Assembly (NCBI GenBank): GCA_000787465.1
Contig: JSYX01000130.1
Span: forward strand, 1-60,355
DNA length: 60,355 nt
Origin: Thermomucor indicae-seudaticae
Taxonomy: Eukaryota; Mucoromycota; Mucoromycetes; Mucorales; Lichtheimiaceae
Direction: 5' to 3'
Shown here: positions 11,723 through 22,737 of the stretch, piece after piece
How the letters are laid out: the number at the start of each line of letters is the position of its first letter
Position numbering within the stretch: the first letter of the stretch is position 1
Notes under the pieces: generated by a model
What the model saw: the letters and a program-made list of their open reading frames with translations, nothing else
What the model was told of the DNA's origin: nothing
Database searches by the model: none
Position numbers and translations under genes: made by a program

Positions 11723-12636
11723 TTATGAAGAAGAAGAAACGGGTTTGGACGGATATCGTACAGGATCGAATTTGTATATACCGAGTTGACCCTACAGTGG
11801 CTTTAGTTCTTGATTTCGCACGAGTCGTAGAATGACTTACTCGTCGGTAGTGCTTGACGACGTCTTTACTGTATACCAGAGCATTCAGACACTCTGTGAC
11901 TCGATGTTTGGGTAGTTTGACCGCATTGACGATTTCCGGCATAGTACTGGCGAAATATAAGTACGACGCAGTCTCTTTAACTGTAGCCGGCCTCACTTAC
12001 AAGCCATCAGGATTTGTCCTCAGGACCTTCAGCAGTGCCTCCATGTTCTTTGTATGTTCCTGGGGAAATCAATGAGTCGTCTAAATAAGCTGGTACAAGA
12101 GAAGGACGGGGACTCACTGTTTGTTCACGAAACTTGAGAGGTAACTTGTCAATAATCCTTCGTATGTTGATCTTTTGAAAAGAGTCAATATCGATGCCTC
12201 TTTTATTGGTGAGGTATTACCAGCTTACTTTGATTGCGAATTTACGGGGTGGTGGAGTTTCGTTGCCTGAACGCCTGTGTGTCGAGTCTTTTGTATCAGC
12301 TGCTGCTGCTGTGGTCGTTGCATTCTGTTGTTGTTGGTATCTTTCAAAGGATTCTGTTGTCGGTGCCTAACATCGTGCTCGGTATAAAATGCGCCTTCGT
12401 TTTCTGACGGCTAACAGGTTTACCTCGGGCCAGTGCAACGGGGATGTCTGGGCTGCGAGTCCGAACATGAAGGCGCCAAAGGCATTGTTAAACTGAATCA
12501 ACGAGTCATTGACGTGCTGCAATTGTTCGAGCTGTTGATGCAAGGTTGCAAAAGAGTCTCCCAGGGCGCTCAGAGGTTTGGCCAGACTATCGAAGCAAGT
12601 GGCTGCATGTTGCGATGCGTTTGGGTTCTGTGACAT
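11723..12636 (-). CDS. DAM1: DASH complex subunit Dam1 with C-terminal winged helix
   Basis: Six exons join in phase (12636-12424, 12366-12229, 12171-12118, 12059-12001, 11946-11841, 11791-11723) to give 212 residues; introns are 49-58 bp with GT-AG ends. Residues 15-71 carry the Dam1 signature: FDSLAKPLSALGDSF, then HVNDSLIQFNNAFGAFMFGL, and the HWPEAP end. Dam1 is the microtubule-facing subunit of the DASH ring that couples kinetochores to spindle microtubules. After a short Gln/Ala-rich linker, residues about 118-205 form what looks like a winged helix (RIIDKLPLKF, ALLKVLRTNPDGF, AVKLPKHRVTECLNALV, GIYKFDPVRYP), absent from yeast Dam1 as I know it. The start is the only Met in frame before the domain. 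The gene is divergent from the TMEM223 homologue, whose ATG lies 52 bp away, so the two share a promoter. Confidence 0.85.
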
Positions 12637-12688
12637 TAGAAAACGGCATAAAATCCATGTGGCTTTTTCAGGCCCCGGTTTTACTGTA

Positions 12689-13659
12689 ATGTTGCATAGA
12701 CTTTTTGTTAAAGCAAAAGGTCAGGTCAGGGGAAATGAAACATGCTTCCGTTCATGCGTTCATGAACTCGTAATGCAGCACCTTTTATTCGGTCCTACGC
12801 ATCGACGACGACGACGCCGTTTGACAAAAAGGCGATTCAGTTTACGAGCAAACATATCAAGCAAGCTTTGCAGAGCCGCGACATTGTATTCTATCAAGCT
12901 CCCGATGGCGTCAACCGAACTTTCTTCTTCATGTACATTTCTGCTGGCGTGCAGCTCTTGTTCTGGTATGTAATGAATCGCTTACATTAAAAGATGCATG
13001 GAATCTTACTGGCGGCAAAAAGGGGCAATCTGGCCAGTTTAGCCTACATTAGCTATAGCAAAAAGGAAAGGTAAACGAGAACAACGAAGCGCCCTTTTGC
13101 AGGACGAAAGCTGACCGTTGTTGGTTAGTGATGCCGAAGATGCACCCGTCGTATTGGCACCAAAAGGACAGCGTATGGCCATTGCAGGCGGCCTGGTTAC
13201 CATCGGGTTGGGTATCGCGTCTCTGATGTGCATGTATCCATGGAGGCAAGTCGGCATTCCGTATCCATACGACAACTAGTATCCTTGACCATCCCTTCTG
13301 CTTTAGATACATTGACAAATTGACTCTGCTAAAAGGAGCCACCAAAGTCCGGCTCGTGACACATGCTCGGCTGTTTGAATCGCACAAGTTCAAGGAATAC
13401 CCGATTGACCAGCTGTATTGCAAACAGCAAGTGTTTACCGGAGTGGGTATGTTTCTAGAAAGTCTAATGCTGGGGCGGATACTTCTCGCTCACTAGATTG
13501 ATAGGAAAATCGGGTACCAAACCTCTCGGTAAATCGAATTCGTCACACATCTTCTTGCGGGCGCAGGGCGAGCGCATGGCGTACGTGTTGGACCGAAAGG
13601 GCAAATTTACAGATAGCAAATTGTTTGATGGGTTATGGTACAATCCTACTGGGCGGTAA
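12689..13659 (+). CDS. TMEM223-like mitochondrial inner-membrane protein
   Basis: Six exons (12689-12719, 12779-12965, 13038-13070, 13129-13245, 13307-13446, 13505-13659) give 220 residues. The N-terminus MLHRLFVKAKAPFIRSYAS is Arg/Lys/Ser-rich with no acidic residues, typical of a mitochondrial presequence. Then come RDIVFYQAPDG and a first membrane segment (FFFMYISAGVQLLFCLAYIS), a second membrane segment (AIAGGLVTIGLGIASLMCM), LTLLKGATKVRLVTHA, and a C-terminal YVLDRKGKFTDSKLFDGL, matching the order and length of TMEM223 (human about 200 residues), which has been linked to cytochrome oxidase COX1 synthesis. The intron after 13245 starts GCAAGT; a GT alternative at 13261 stays in frame and would add five residues. 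The first intron starts GTCAGG. Confidence 0.75.
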
Positions 13660-13737
13660 TTTCTGGTTTTATTTGGGTGGATTATTTACAAGGCGTGCTA
13701 TGTACAAGAACCCTAAAGACAGTGACTGATACTATTA

Positions 13738-13974
13738 TTATTCCATGGGATTCGTCTTGCCATCTTGCGGGCGTTTCTCGTGCCGGCGCTCGCGGTGCTG
13801 AGCATAGGAGTCTTTGATGTCGTGTGTGAGGTTATGGAGTGCTTCGTGGATTTGGTAGAGATGAGGGTGATTTGTTGGGTCTGTTAGACTGAGCTTCCTG
13901 GGTGGCGGCCGTTGCTTTGGAGCCTTTTCGTCGTCTTGGAGTGAAACGTAACCAGCGTTTTTGTTTTGGATCAT
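13738..13974 (-). CDS. Small hypothetical protein (78 aa)
   Basis: A single-exon frame of 78 codons starts at 13974. It is hydrophilic, with an early VSLQDDEKAPKQRPPPRKLS stretch, a possible amphipathic helix (LYQIHEALHNLTHDIKDSY) and a basic C-terminus. A TATAAAAA box at 14022-14029, about 50 bp upstream of the ATG on the same strand, supports transcription. It is convergent with the TMEM223 homologue (79 bp between stops). I recognise no family. It could also be the last exon of a longer gene, as an overlapping frame (13832-14074) is open too. Confidence 0.45.
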   Translation of the reverse strand: MIQNKNAGYVSLQDDEKAPKQRPPPRKLSLTDPTNHPHLYQIHEALHNLTHDIKDSYAQHRERRHEKRPQDGKTNPME

Positions 13975-14021
13975 TGAGTTTAGTGGAGTTGTCTGTTATC
14001 AGCAACCGTCGGCCGCCCTCC

Positions 14022-14029
14022 TTTTTATA
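14022..14029 (-). promoter_or_regulatory. TATA box of the 78-aa gene
   Basis: TATAAAAA on the minus strand, about 50 bp upstream of the ATG at 13974, within a GC-richer stretch. Confidence 0.45.
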
Positions 14030-14089
14030 CCGTCTGCTGTGTTGAAGGTCCAAGATATACGTCATGTGTAACATGGAATTGTCTTGGCC

Positions 14090-15060
14090 GAGCGGCCCGA
14101 AAATAGCAAATGCCTTTTATTTGTTTACACCACTGTCATCATAAAATTGCTCAGGGTGTCGGGAAACTTCAAGATATAGACAAGTTTGTGGATTACGTTT
14201 TATTCAGCATTTCTCAAGAAATAAATTCGTTCGGTTGTGTACCCACGTTGGTTCTTGGCAAAATGATATGAAACGGCGCTCATGTTTACCCGCATCACGG
14301 ACGTGTTGTCCGGAGTCCTCCGTTTACCGAAACCAAAGGAACATCTTGCATGCCAAAAAAAGCAATTGAGCATTCCTGAAACGTTTCCCGTAAATTAACG
14401 AAGGCAGGTACAGCCGGCTTCGTTCACGAGTTAGCCGCTGCGAGATAGTAGTCAAGAGAGAGACCACAGTGGGGCATTTATGTCTTAGCAGGTCGCGCTC
14501 TGTTGCTTGATTCATTTATGCTTTCGATAAGAAAGTCAATGATAACGCTGGGACCAATGTGTTCAGCGCTCTACACTGTGCATGAGGCTTCCCGGAGTTC
14601 GCGATGGGAAGGTAATGAGTCCCATCTTGTCCCCACGATGGCAAATGGAGACAGATGTCGGATACTTGGGATTCTTACATAAAGTTCATCCTGACATTAC
14701 GGCTTACTTGCACGGTTCGGCTTTATCCGTAAAATTATGACACTACCCCCGGCACGGTTACAACTTTGACGAGTTGAAGCAGTAACATGTATCATCACTT
14801 GTATTGACAAGAGAGATATATATACCCGCTACTGCTTTGTGGGTCGCGTCCAAATGCGTCTTTTCCTGTGAATATCCTCATTCATCCTGAATGCTCGTAT
14901 GGACCTCTTACAAAGTCATGCACTACGAATAAGTGCATCATTTCGCATACCGTGCAAGCCCCAAAAAAAAGAATGAAAGATGCATGAACAAAAACTAACC
15001 TTCCTTCATACATAGGGTTGCTCTTTATTCAGATATACACAAAGCCAGGCTTCAAACCTA
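14090..15060. other. Intergenic, no feature seen
   Basis: Only short frames; no domain, repeat or RNA gene recognised. Confidence 0.45.
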
Positions 15061-15076
15061 GTTTTCATGGTAAAAA

Positions 15077-15630
15077 ACGCGTGCATCCAAATTTTTTATC
15101 TTTTCCCGCGATTGGGGAAAAGAACGCGTCGCCTTGATTTTTTTTTTCGCATACCGCGTCAACTTCCCGAAACAAAATTTCTCTGGTAATCGGAAAAAGT
15201 AGCACTTTTCAGGAACAAGGGATTGTTGACTAGACGTCCTTGCACTGCATGCACGCACGTATTTTTAGGTCTCACACATTTTTAATAAAGTTCCACCGAT
15301 GCAGCAGGAGCAAACAAGAGTTTATTGATAGCACAAGTTGAAATGAATCACTTGAGATCAAAGCTGCAAGCAGATTGTTGCTTTGCTTTGCCGTGTGCCG
15401 TGAACGTACGTTTGGAAAAAGGGACAACAAGTATATGCATACTATAGTAATTATAGATGCTTTACGCGTCAGGGACGCGCCCCACACAGTTTGGAACGCG
15501 AAGCATAGGCGGAACCTGAATTGTAAGATGCCAATGTTCTATATACGCGTCCCATTTGGACGCGAATCCCAGCTTCCTTTCTCTCATATATCACCAGTTG
15601 GCTATTTCCATATCTTTTTTTCTCGCGTCT
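15077..15630 (+). promoter_or_regulatory. Cluster of MCB-like (ACGCGT) motifs before the Whi5-like gene
   Basis: Perfect ACGCGT occurs at 15077, 15124, 15464 and 15545. Close variants are ACGCGC at 15475, AACGCGAA near 15496, GACGCGAA near 15559, ACCGCGTC near 15153 and CGCGTC near 15624. In fungi ACGCGT is the MCB element bound by MBF (Mbp1/Swi6 class), which drives G1/S transcription; AACGCGAA-type strings resemble SCB/MCB hybrids. The downstream gene encodes a Whi5/Nrm1-like repressor, so feedback regulation through MBF is a natural reading. Binding itself is inferred. Confidence 0.6.
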
Positions 15631-15727
15631 CCAAAGTTTACTTCTTTTTCTTGCCCACTTACACAGTGAGGGTGCATTCTTTTTTCGGCCACAAATTTTC
15701 TTTTCATCCTGGTCTATCCTCCAAAAA

Positions 15728-16699
15728 ATGCAAGATCAGCACCATAACATTCCGTCAACAAATGCGTCTAAAAATTATGTCCTACCACCACCATCATATT
15801 CACACGACAATCCCGTCCAACCTCTTCCAGCCTGTATCGATCCACAATTCTCGAAACGGCTTCCGACTCCTGAAGAATTATCCAAAGTAAGCGACTTCCT
15901 AGCTATTAGGGTCTTTTCTTTTCAATGAGTACTTAGTTATCTGCAGCACATCTCTTCCTTGAAGGTCCGGTTGGACTTTGCTCGTTTCAAGCTGAGCAAT
16001 GGCTGGGAGAACAATACGCTGCTTGACGTCGAATTGCTGTGGAAAAAGCGGCAGCGACAGCTCTACAATGAAATTCCTAAACCTCGATTCACGCAACAAG
16101 ACATTCTCGATAAACGGACCCAGGCCTTGTCTGCCCGAGCGGCCAAGGCAAAAGCGAAAAGGGCCAGTCTTACGCGCACGCTTTCCAGTCCGTCTTTGAC
16201 GCGTCAAGACCGAAAAAGAAAACACCGACCCTCATTACACGCGTTCCCCAATGAAGTCCGCACAGACAGTGACACCGCGCTATGCACCAACATACCAAAA
16301 CACCCAAACAATGACGAGCCTATCCGGAATTCACTTGACTTTTTGTCGTATGCCATTGCCATGACCGAAGGACAGACGACGACCGAGCCTGCTGTTACAT
16401 CAAGCTCGCAGCCGCAGCCAGACGTGAGCCATATCGAGCCTAATCTTTTTGATGAGCAAGAAGATGGGCCGACGTTCATCAACAACAGTCGGGAAAATGA
16501 CAGCCAGGAAACATGGTCGTTCTCTAATGATACAGACCCAAAACAGCGACGTAGTAGTGATGCGCGATCTGGTATGGAGACCGAGAGCGATGGGCCGAGT
16601 CCGCCGAGCTCTCCGGTCACTGCTGCGGCGCAAGCCATCATGATGTTTGTGAATGATCACTTTGCAAATACAGACAAGCATCAAGATCTGTACAGTTAA
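15728..16699 (+). CDS. Whi5/Nr­m1-like G1/S transcriptional repressor (probable)
   Basis: Two exons (15728-15886, 15947-16699; 60-bp intron GTAAGC...CTGCAG) give 303 residues. Straight after the junction, residues about 54-90 read SSLKVRLDFARFKLSNGWE, which resembles the GTB motif (LRxRLxxAxxKVxxG) through which Whi5 and Nrm1 bind SBF/MBF. The rest is low-complexity and Ser/Thr/Pro-rich, with many SP sites (TLSSPSL, PSPPSSPV) suited to cyclin-dependent kinase control, as in Whi5. The start ATG is the first in frame after a run of stops. The upstream region has many MCB-like motifs, fitting a cell-cycle-regulated repressor. The GTB match is short, so the family call is moderate. Confidence 0.6.
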
Positions 16700-17012
16700 T
16701 ATATTTCGTCTTTTATAAATCGATCCGTTCTTTGTTTGCATCGCTATTGATATTTCAGGTACCACATTCCGTCCGTGCACATTGATAGCCACGCCATTGC
16801 AGTAAGAGCATGCAATAAAAGAAAAAAGATTGAGCTTATCATGGGTCATTACCGAGACTACTACGAGTTATCGTACGGGTACAATAGACATTCGCCGCCT
16901 GAAATTCCGGTTTTGGCTTCACCTTGGCAGTAGCAGTCCAAGCTTTCCGAGAGTGGAATCTCTGCAAGTTTGCGCCAAAAGGATTACGGCGACATAAAAA
17001 AAGAGTTGGGTC

Positions 17013-20000
17013 ATGAATAGCATCAACAGCATCACCCAGCAGGTCCTTTCGAAACTTCCTCTGTATCGGTTAAAAGGTAATGGGACTTACAACACCTTCG
17101 AGGGCCCGGCATTTCCACCGACAATCCACGAATTAACTTTTATTGATAGACCTCATCAAGGCAGTGCGAGCCTGCAAGACGGCGGCCGAGGAAAGAGCCG
17201 TGATACAGAAAGAAAGCGCCAACATTCGGACGGCATTTAAAGAAGAACAGAGCGATACGCGTCATGCGAACGTTTCAAAGTTACTGTACATCCACATGCT
17301 CGGCTATCCAGCGCATTTCGGTCAGATGGAGTGTCTGAAACTTGTCGCGAGTCCAAAGTTTGCAGACAAACGATTGGGCTATCTAGGCATTATGCTGTTG
17401 ATTGACGAAAAGACAGAGGTGTTGACTTTGGTCACCAACAGTTTGAAAAAGTAAGCGTTATTCTGATGCCATGATGCAAGGGGGCACAGCACAGGGACTG
17501 AAGAAGTCATTACGATTATTAGCGACTTGAATCACAGCAACATGTACGTTGTTGGCTTGGCACTGTGCACTCTTGGTAATATCTCTTCGTCGGAAATGGC
17601 TCGAGACCTTTGTTCCGAGGTCGAGAAATTGCTTGGAAGCTCGAATACCTATATCCGAAAAAAGGTATGTATAGACACTATGACTGTAGGTTAGCGGGTT
17701 GCTGGATCTGATCTTGTTTCGGTTTGGTTAGGCGGCTTTGTGTGCGCTGCGTATCATTCGGCGTGTGCCTGAGCTTTGCGAGAACTTTTTGTCGAGAGCA
17801 AAGACGTTGTTGAATGACCGGAGTCATGGCGTCCTCATCACGGGTATAACGCTGGTAACGGAAATGTGTCAGCAGTCTCCAGAGAACATTGAAATATTCA
17901 GAAAGGTGTGTGCGTACGTTTCGATGGATGTGGGAATCATATGCATTAAAGAAATGATCTATAGGCTGTGCCTCTGTTGGTTAGACATTTAAAGAATCTT
18001 GTCAGTGCCGGGTTTTCGCCTGAGCATGATGTTACTGGCGTGACAGATCCGTTCTTACAAGTCAAAATCCTGCGGTTATTGCGTATTCTGGCAAAGAATG
18101 ATCAGGAAGCATCCGATGCGATGAACGATATTCTTGCGCAAGTAGCGACCAACACCGAGAGCACAAAGAACGTTGGGAACGCGATCCTGTATGAGACGGT
18201 ATTGACGATCATGGATATCCAGAGCGAGGCTGGTCTGAGAGTCTTGGCTGTCAATATTCTTGGCAAATTCCTCAGCAATAGAGACAACAATATTCGGTAA
18301 GTTTAGAGTTATCCTTATGAGACTGCTTTTATCAACAGGGATTGCTTTCTAGGTATGTTGCACTCGAGACGTTAAACAAGACCGTGGGCATCGAAACCCA
18401 AGCTGTGCAGCGGCATCGCAACATTATTCTTGACTGTTTACGCGATGGCGATATCTCGATCCGGCGTCGTGCACTTGAGCTCAGTTTCGCACTCATCAAT
18501 GAAAGCAATGTTCGCGTCTTGACTCGAGAACTGTTAGCGTTCTTGGAGGTTGCTGACACCGAGTTCAAGCAAAGCATGACGACCAAGATATCGTTGGCTG
18601 CGGACCGGTTTGCGCCAAACAAGAGATGGCATATCGATACCATGCTGCGCATGCTGAAGTTGGCCGGAAACTACGTCAGAGAAGAGGTTTTGGCGCGCTT
18701 CATACAGTTGGTAGCCCAGACGCCAGAGCTGCATCAATACACTGTACAGAAACTCTATGCAGGACTAAAGCAGGATATATCCCAGGTATGTTTCAACCAC
18801 CAAGGTTCAGAAGGAAATATTGACAAGTCGTCGAACGAGTAGGAAGGCTTTGTTTTAGCGGGCGTTTGGGTGATTGGCGAATTCGGTGACGTCCTGATGA
18901 GTGGAGGCAACTTTGAAGACGAGAACAAGGCGATCGAAGTGTCAGATAGCGCTATCGTTAGACTATTGCAATCGATATTGATGGGACCCTATGCCAACCA
19001 GCTTACGCGCGAATACGTACTCACAGCACTGATGAAGCTGTCGTCGCGACTGACAGACCCTGCTGTCCAAGAGACGATAAAGGCGATTCTGCAGCAACAT
19101 ACCGTTAGTATGGAGGTCGAGATTCAGCAACGTGCGGTGGAGTATACCAAACTGTTTGCTTTCGACAATATCCGCCCGGCCGTGCTTGAACGTATGCCTG
19201 TTCCTGAAGCGCGCCCAATGATTGGCACAAACGCAAATGGTCCAAGCAGTCCTGGTGAGTCCATCCAAGTTGCAATAATTTGCGAATTGTCACTCATTAT
19301 TATTATCATTAGTATCTGAACGTAACCAAGCTAAGGCTGGACCTAGCGATCAAGATGTAAGTAGATAGATAAAGGTAGAGGGTTCATGGTCATGGTGATT
19401 GACGCAACAGTGGTTTGTAAAGTTGCTTCTTGACTTGATGGGTGTTGGTACGGCATCTGGGGGTGGCGCCGTGGAACCAGCAACGACGACGTCTCCTCAA
19501 AGCACCACAGCAGCAGCGCCTTCTGGCTCACAATCACAAGCTCAAAATATCGACTTGTTAGCCGATCTATTTGGTGGATCCACAACAGGAACTACAAAAC
19601 CGAGCTCGCCTGCACCTGCATCTCCATCGCCAAACAAGAATACGTTAATGGATCTACTGGGGGGAGAGCAGCAGCAGCCTGTATTATCCACCAAGTCTAA
19701 TAACAGCTTAGACTCTTTAGCTTCACTCGGTCAATCCATACCCATTGGTGGCGGCAACTCACCCTCTCAGCGCTCGATGTCTCCGTCGACGCCCGCCGGA
19801 GCAAGTCCCGCACTGGGATCAACGAGTGTAGCACCAAGTGGTGGTGGTTACGAAGCCTACTCGAAGAATGGTCTTTCTGTTCGCCTGAGTCCGTCGAGGG
19901 ATCGTAATAACCCGGCACTTGTGCTTATCCAAGCAACGTTCGCAAACAGTGGCGCGCAAGGAGTTATTAACGGGTTGCAGTTCCAGGCGGCAGTACCGAA

Positions 20001-20280
20001 GAGTCAGAAACTGCAGATGGCACCGGCTAGCAGCACAACGGTGCAACCCAACAGCACAGAAAAACAAATGATGCGTATCTTTAATCCACAACAGGTAAAT
20101 ATGCTAATAATAATGATGAATGAAGGGAAAAAACAGAGAGAGAGAGAGAGAGAGACTGAGCGTGTTGTTGTATAGACTGCGGTGAAGCTCCGGTTGCGTA
20201 TTTCGTATGTAGTTTCGAGTACTGGACAAAAAGTAGATGATGTAGCAGAGTATGGTCCTTTCCCTGAAGGCGCATTTTGA
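17013..20280 (+). CDS. APL4: AP-1 adaptor complex gamma subunit (gamma-adaptin)
   Basis: About ten exons (17013-17076, 17150-17450, 17523-17664, 17732-17905, 17965-18296, 18353-18785, 18843-19254, 19313-19356, about 19411-20094, 20176-20280) give about 896 residues. The trunk starts [18 protein letters not shown] and continues with HEAT-like helices ([65 protein letters not shown]). A Ser/Pro/Gly-rich hinge with LLLDLMG follows, a clathrin-box-like site. The C-terminal ear runs from [16 protein letters not shown] to PEGAF. AP-1 packages cargo into clathrin vesicles between the trans-Golgi and endosomes. The eighth intron's acceptor is uncertain: a second AG about 10 bp on would remove four residues. 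The family call is firm. Confidence 0.95.
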
Positions 20281-20752
20281 TGGATTGTTATTTACCTACA
20301 CACACTATTCCCCACTTTTCCCTCCCCGTCTTTTTTGTTTCTATTAAAAAAGCCATCGATTTTACCTAGTAGAACCTTTTGCATAAAGTGCGTTTTTAAC
20401 CTGCAGAATAGGTTCCGCATGAAAAATGACATTAGCTGAGGACATAGAGAATATGATCCCGAGTAATAGAGTGGTGAATCAAATGCATTTAGCGGGGAAG
20501 GGTTTCCGCCAACTTGCAGGTGCGTTGTGTGGAAGCTACGGCCTGGGGGCGGAGGGTGGTGTATCTGTATAAGACAACGAGGAGTTTATTCGAAAAGGTT
20601 CTCCTTTCTGACAGAGCTGGGCCTCCCTATCAGTAAGCAGCATGATGGGTATGTTTATTAAATTCCTCCAGAAGCTGCAGAAGTCTTTTAGCCACACGAA
20701 AAACTGTTTCATCACAGAACTTTTTAGATCATGATAAACAACGTCCCTTGTG

Positions 20753-20760
20753 TATAAAAG
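20753..20760 (+). promoter_or_regulatory. TATA box of the purple acid phosphatase gene
   Basis: TATAAAAG lies 26 bp before the chosen ATG, implying a very short 5' leader. Confidence 0.5.
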
Positions 20761-20785
20761 GAGAGAGTTCTCTTTCCATTTCTCG

Positions 20786-22466
20786 ATGATGGACGCAACT
20801 TTGTTATTATCATTATTGTTTCTTTTTATACAACAAGCCGTCCAGAGTTTACCGAGCGGCCGTGGCGGCGGTCCAGGCACGCAGGTTCCTCGAGACGTGT
20901 TTAATGCGGAGGGCGTGTGGAACCGGACGTACGACCCGCTGGAGCCGCAACAGATCCACATGGCGTGGCTATCGGATGGCGTTGGGTGCCGTATCCAGTT
21001 TGCCACGGCTGCACCACTGGACCATGCGGTATTGCGCTATTGGCCGTCCTTGGACGATGCCGTGGTGACGGTACCCGTAAAACAGGTGACATAATAACAG
21101 CCGTAGCCGTAGTGAATTGTGATTTTATCTCAACGCTGATGTTGTAAAAAAGAGTTGGGCGTTTGTGGATGGCGGAGAAGCGCGCCATACGATCCATCTG
21201 CATAATGTTGAAACGGCACGATTGGAGCCAGATACGATCTATCGATACCAGATTCAGACGGTCAAGAGTAGCAGGAGCATGTGGTCTGATGTGTATGAGT
21301 TTCGTTCTCCAACGCGTTTCGAGTGGTTCGAGTTTCTTGCAACTGCAGACATGGTATTGAAAAAGAAAAAAATGTCCATGAAGCTGATGGGCTGTGTATA
21401 CAGTAAACCCTTCTGTCTTTGGTTTTGTAGGGTGTTTTTAATGCAATCTCGATGCCGAATCTTGTGCGCATGGTCGACACACGGCAATATGATTTCCTAG
21501 CCTTTGCAGGCGGTAAGAACATACAGTTGGTTGGAAGTAGGAGCAAAAGTGTAACTTTCAAAAAGATCAAGCGTACGATATGGCAGATTTCAACGGCACC
21601 AAGGGCGACGAATACATGAACTTTGTGCAAGCGATATACGCGCGATTGCCCGTGATGACGACGCCGGGCAACCACGAGGCCACGTACAATTTCTCGCACT
21701 ACAAGCATCGATTCAACATTTTGCCTTTTCGAGAATCCGGGTATCCTGACGACGCGACGATGTATTCGTTTGACTACAAGGCGCTTCACTTTGTTTCCTT
21801 TTCGTCCGAGGTCTTTTTTTCTTCGTCTTCTTTAGCGGAACGGACGAGAGCGCTGGCGTGGCTCGACACTGACTTGGATCTGGCCAACCAGAACCGGCAC
21901 GCGCGGCCGTGGATCATTGTGATGGCGCACCGGCCCTTGTATTGCACCGCGCCAGACGACTCGGATTGTACAGCTAAGGCCGAGATCATGCGGCGTGGGC
22001 TGGAGCAGTTGCTCTTGAAGCATCGTGTCGATCTCTATCTCTGGCAAGTCTTGTTTCTTTTCTCTGCTGTTGGCGGGGAGTAATCAGAGCTGACACTTTT
22101 GATAGCGGCCATCGACATAATTACGAGCGCACGTATCCAGTGGCACGCAACCAACGGATCGCCACCAGCTATCGCGACCCGCCTAGCTTTTTTGAGCTGG
22201 TGGTCGGTAACGCGGGAAATTTTCAGGGCCCTGATCCATTCCCACCGCCAGAACAAGGGGCAGTGCCTGACTGGTCAGCCATCCGGTTTTCTGGCTATGG
22301 CTTCACGACCATCAAAGTCAGTCCCGAGTCACTTTTGATTACGCATCATGAAAGTTTGCCAAGTGATAGGTCCCTGGGACGCATTATCGATCGTATCAAG
22401 GTTACAAAGTCCTTGTCGCCGATGCCTCCTACCAGCAGGACGGGGTGCGAAGCAAGCTTCCTATGA
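20786..22466 (+). CDS. Secreted purple acid phosphatase
   Basis: Five exons (20786-21085, 21153-21353, 21431-21512, 21566-22043, 22106-22466) give 473 residues. The N-terminus MMDATLLLSLLFLFIQQAVQS is a signal peptide, so the enzyme is secreted or vacuolar. A fibronectin-like N-terminal domain (QQIHMAWLSDG) precedes the metallophosphatase domain. All five metal-binding motif blocks are present: TADMG, GDQAYDM, GNHE, VMAH and GHRHNYER. The family uses a two-metal Fe(III)-M(II) centre to release phosphate from organic esters. The intron at 22044 begins GCAAGT; removing it restores LCGHRHNYERT across the junction, so it is a GC-AG intron. The phosphate-scavenging role is from the family. Confidence 0.92.
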
Positions 22467-22737
22467 TACCACCACTTTCTTTTTTTCTCCCTAATGCCAA
22501 AAAAAAAGATATTAGACACTTTCAGTATAATGCGTAGAAAAGTTTCAGCCATAAGACAGAAATTTTCTGCATCTCTGCAAAAAAAGTGGTGAACGCCGAT
22601 CTGTTTACTGCATGCAGGATTTTCTTTTCACATGCATGGAATATACCTTTTTATTGATGCAGAAAAACAAACGATACTAGACTTCAAGCAATGCGAATAG
22701 TTATTTTCAAGAAAATCAAATACTTTTTTTCGAGGAG

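Noticed and set aside
13246..13306. GC-AG intron in the TMEM223 homologue counted as certain
   Set aside because: A GT donor at 13261 also keeps the frame, so this case is left as likely only.
15375..15890. 171-codon frame overlapping the Whi5-like first exon
   Set aside because: Different frame from the exon that splices in phase to the GTB region; lies over the promoter.
16900..17000. E2F-like TTTGCGCCAAA before AP-1 gamma
   Set aside because: Single short match with no functional reason in a trafficking gene.
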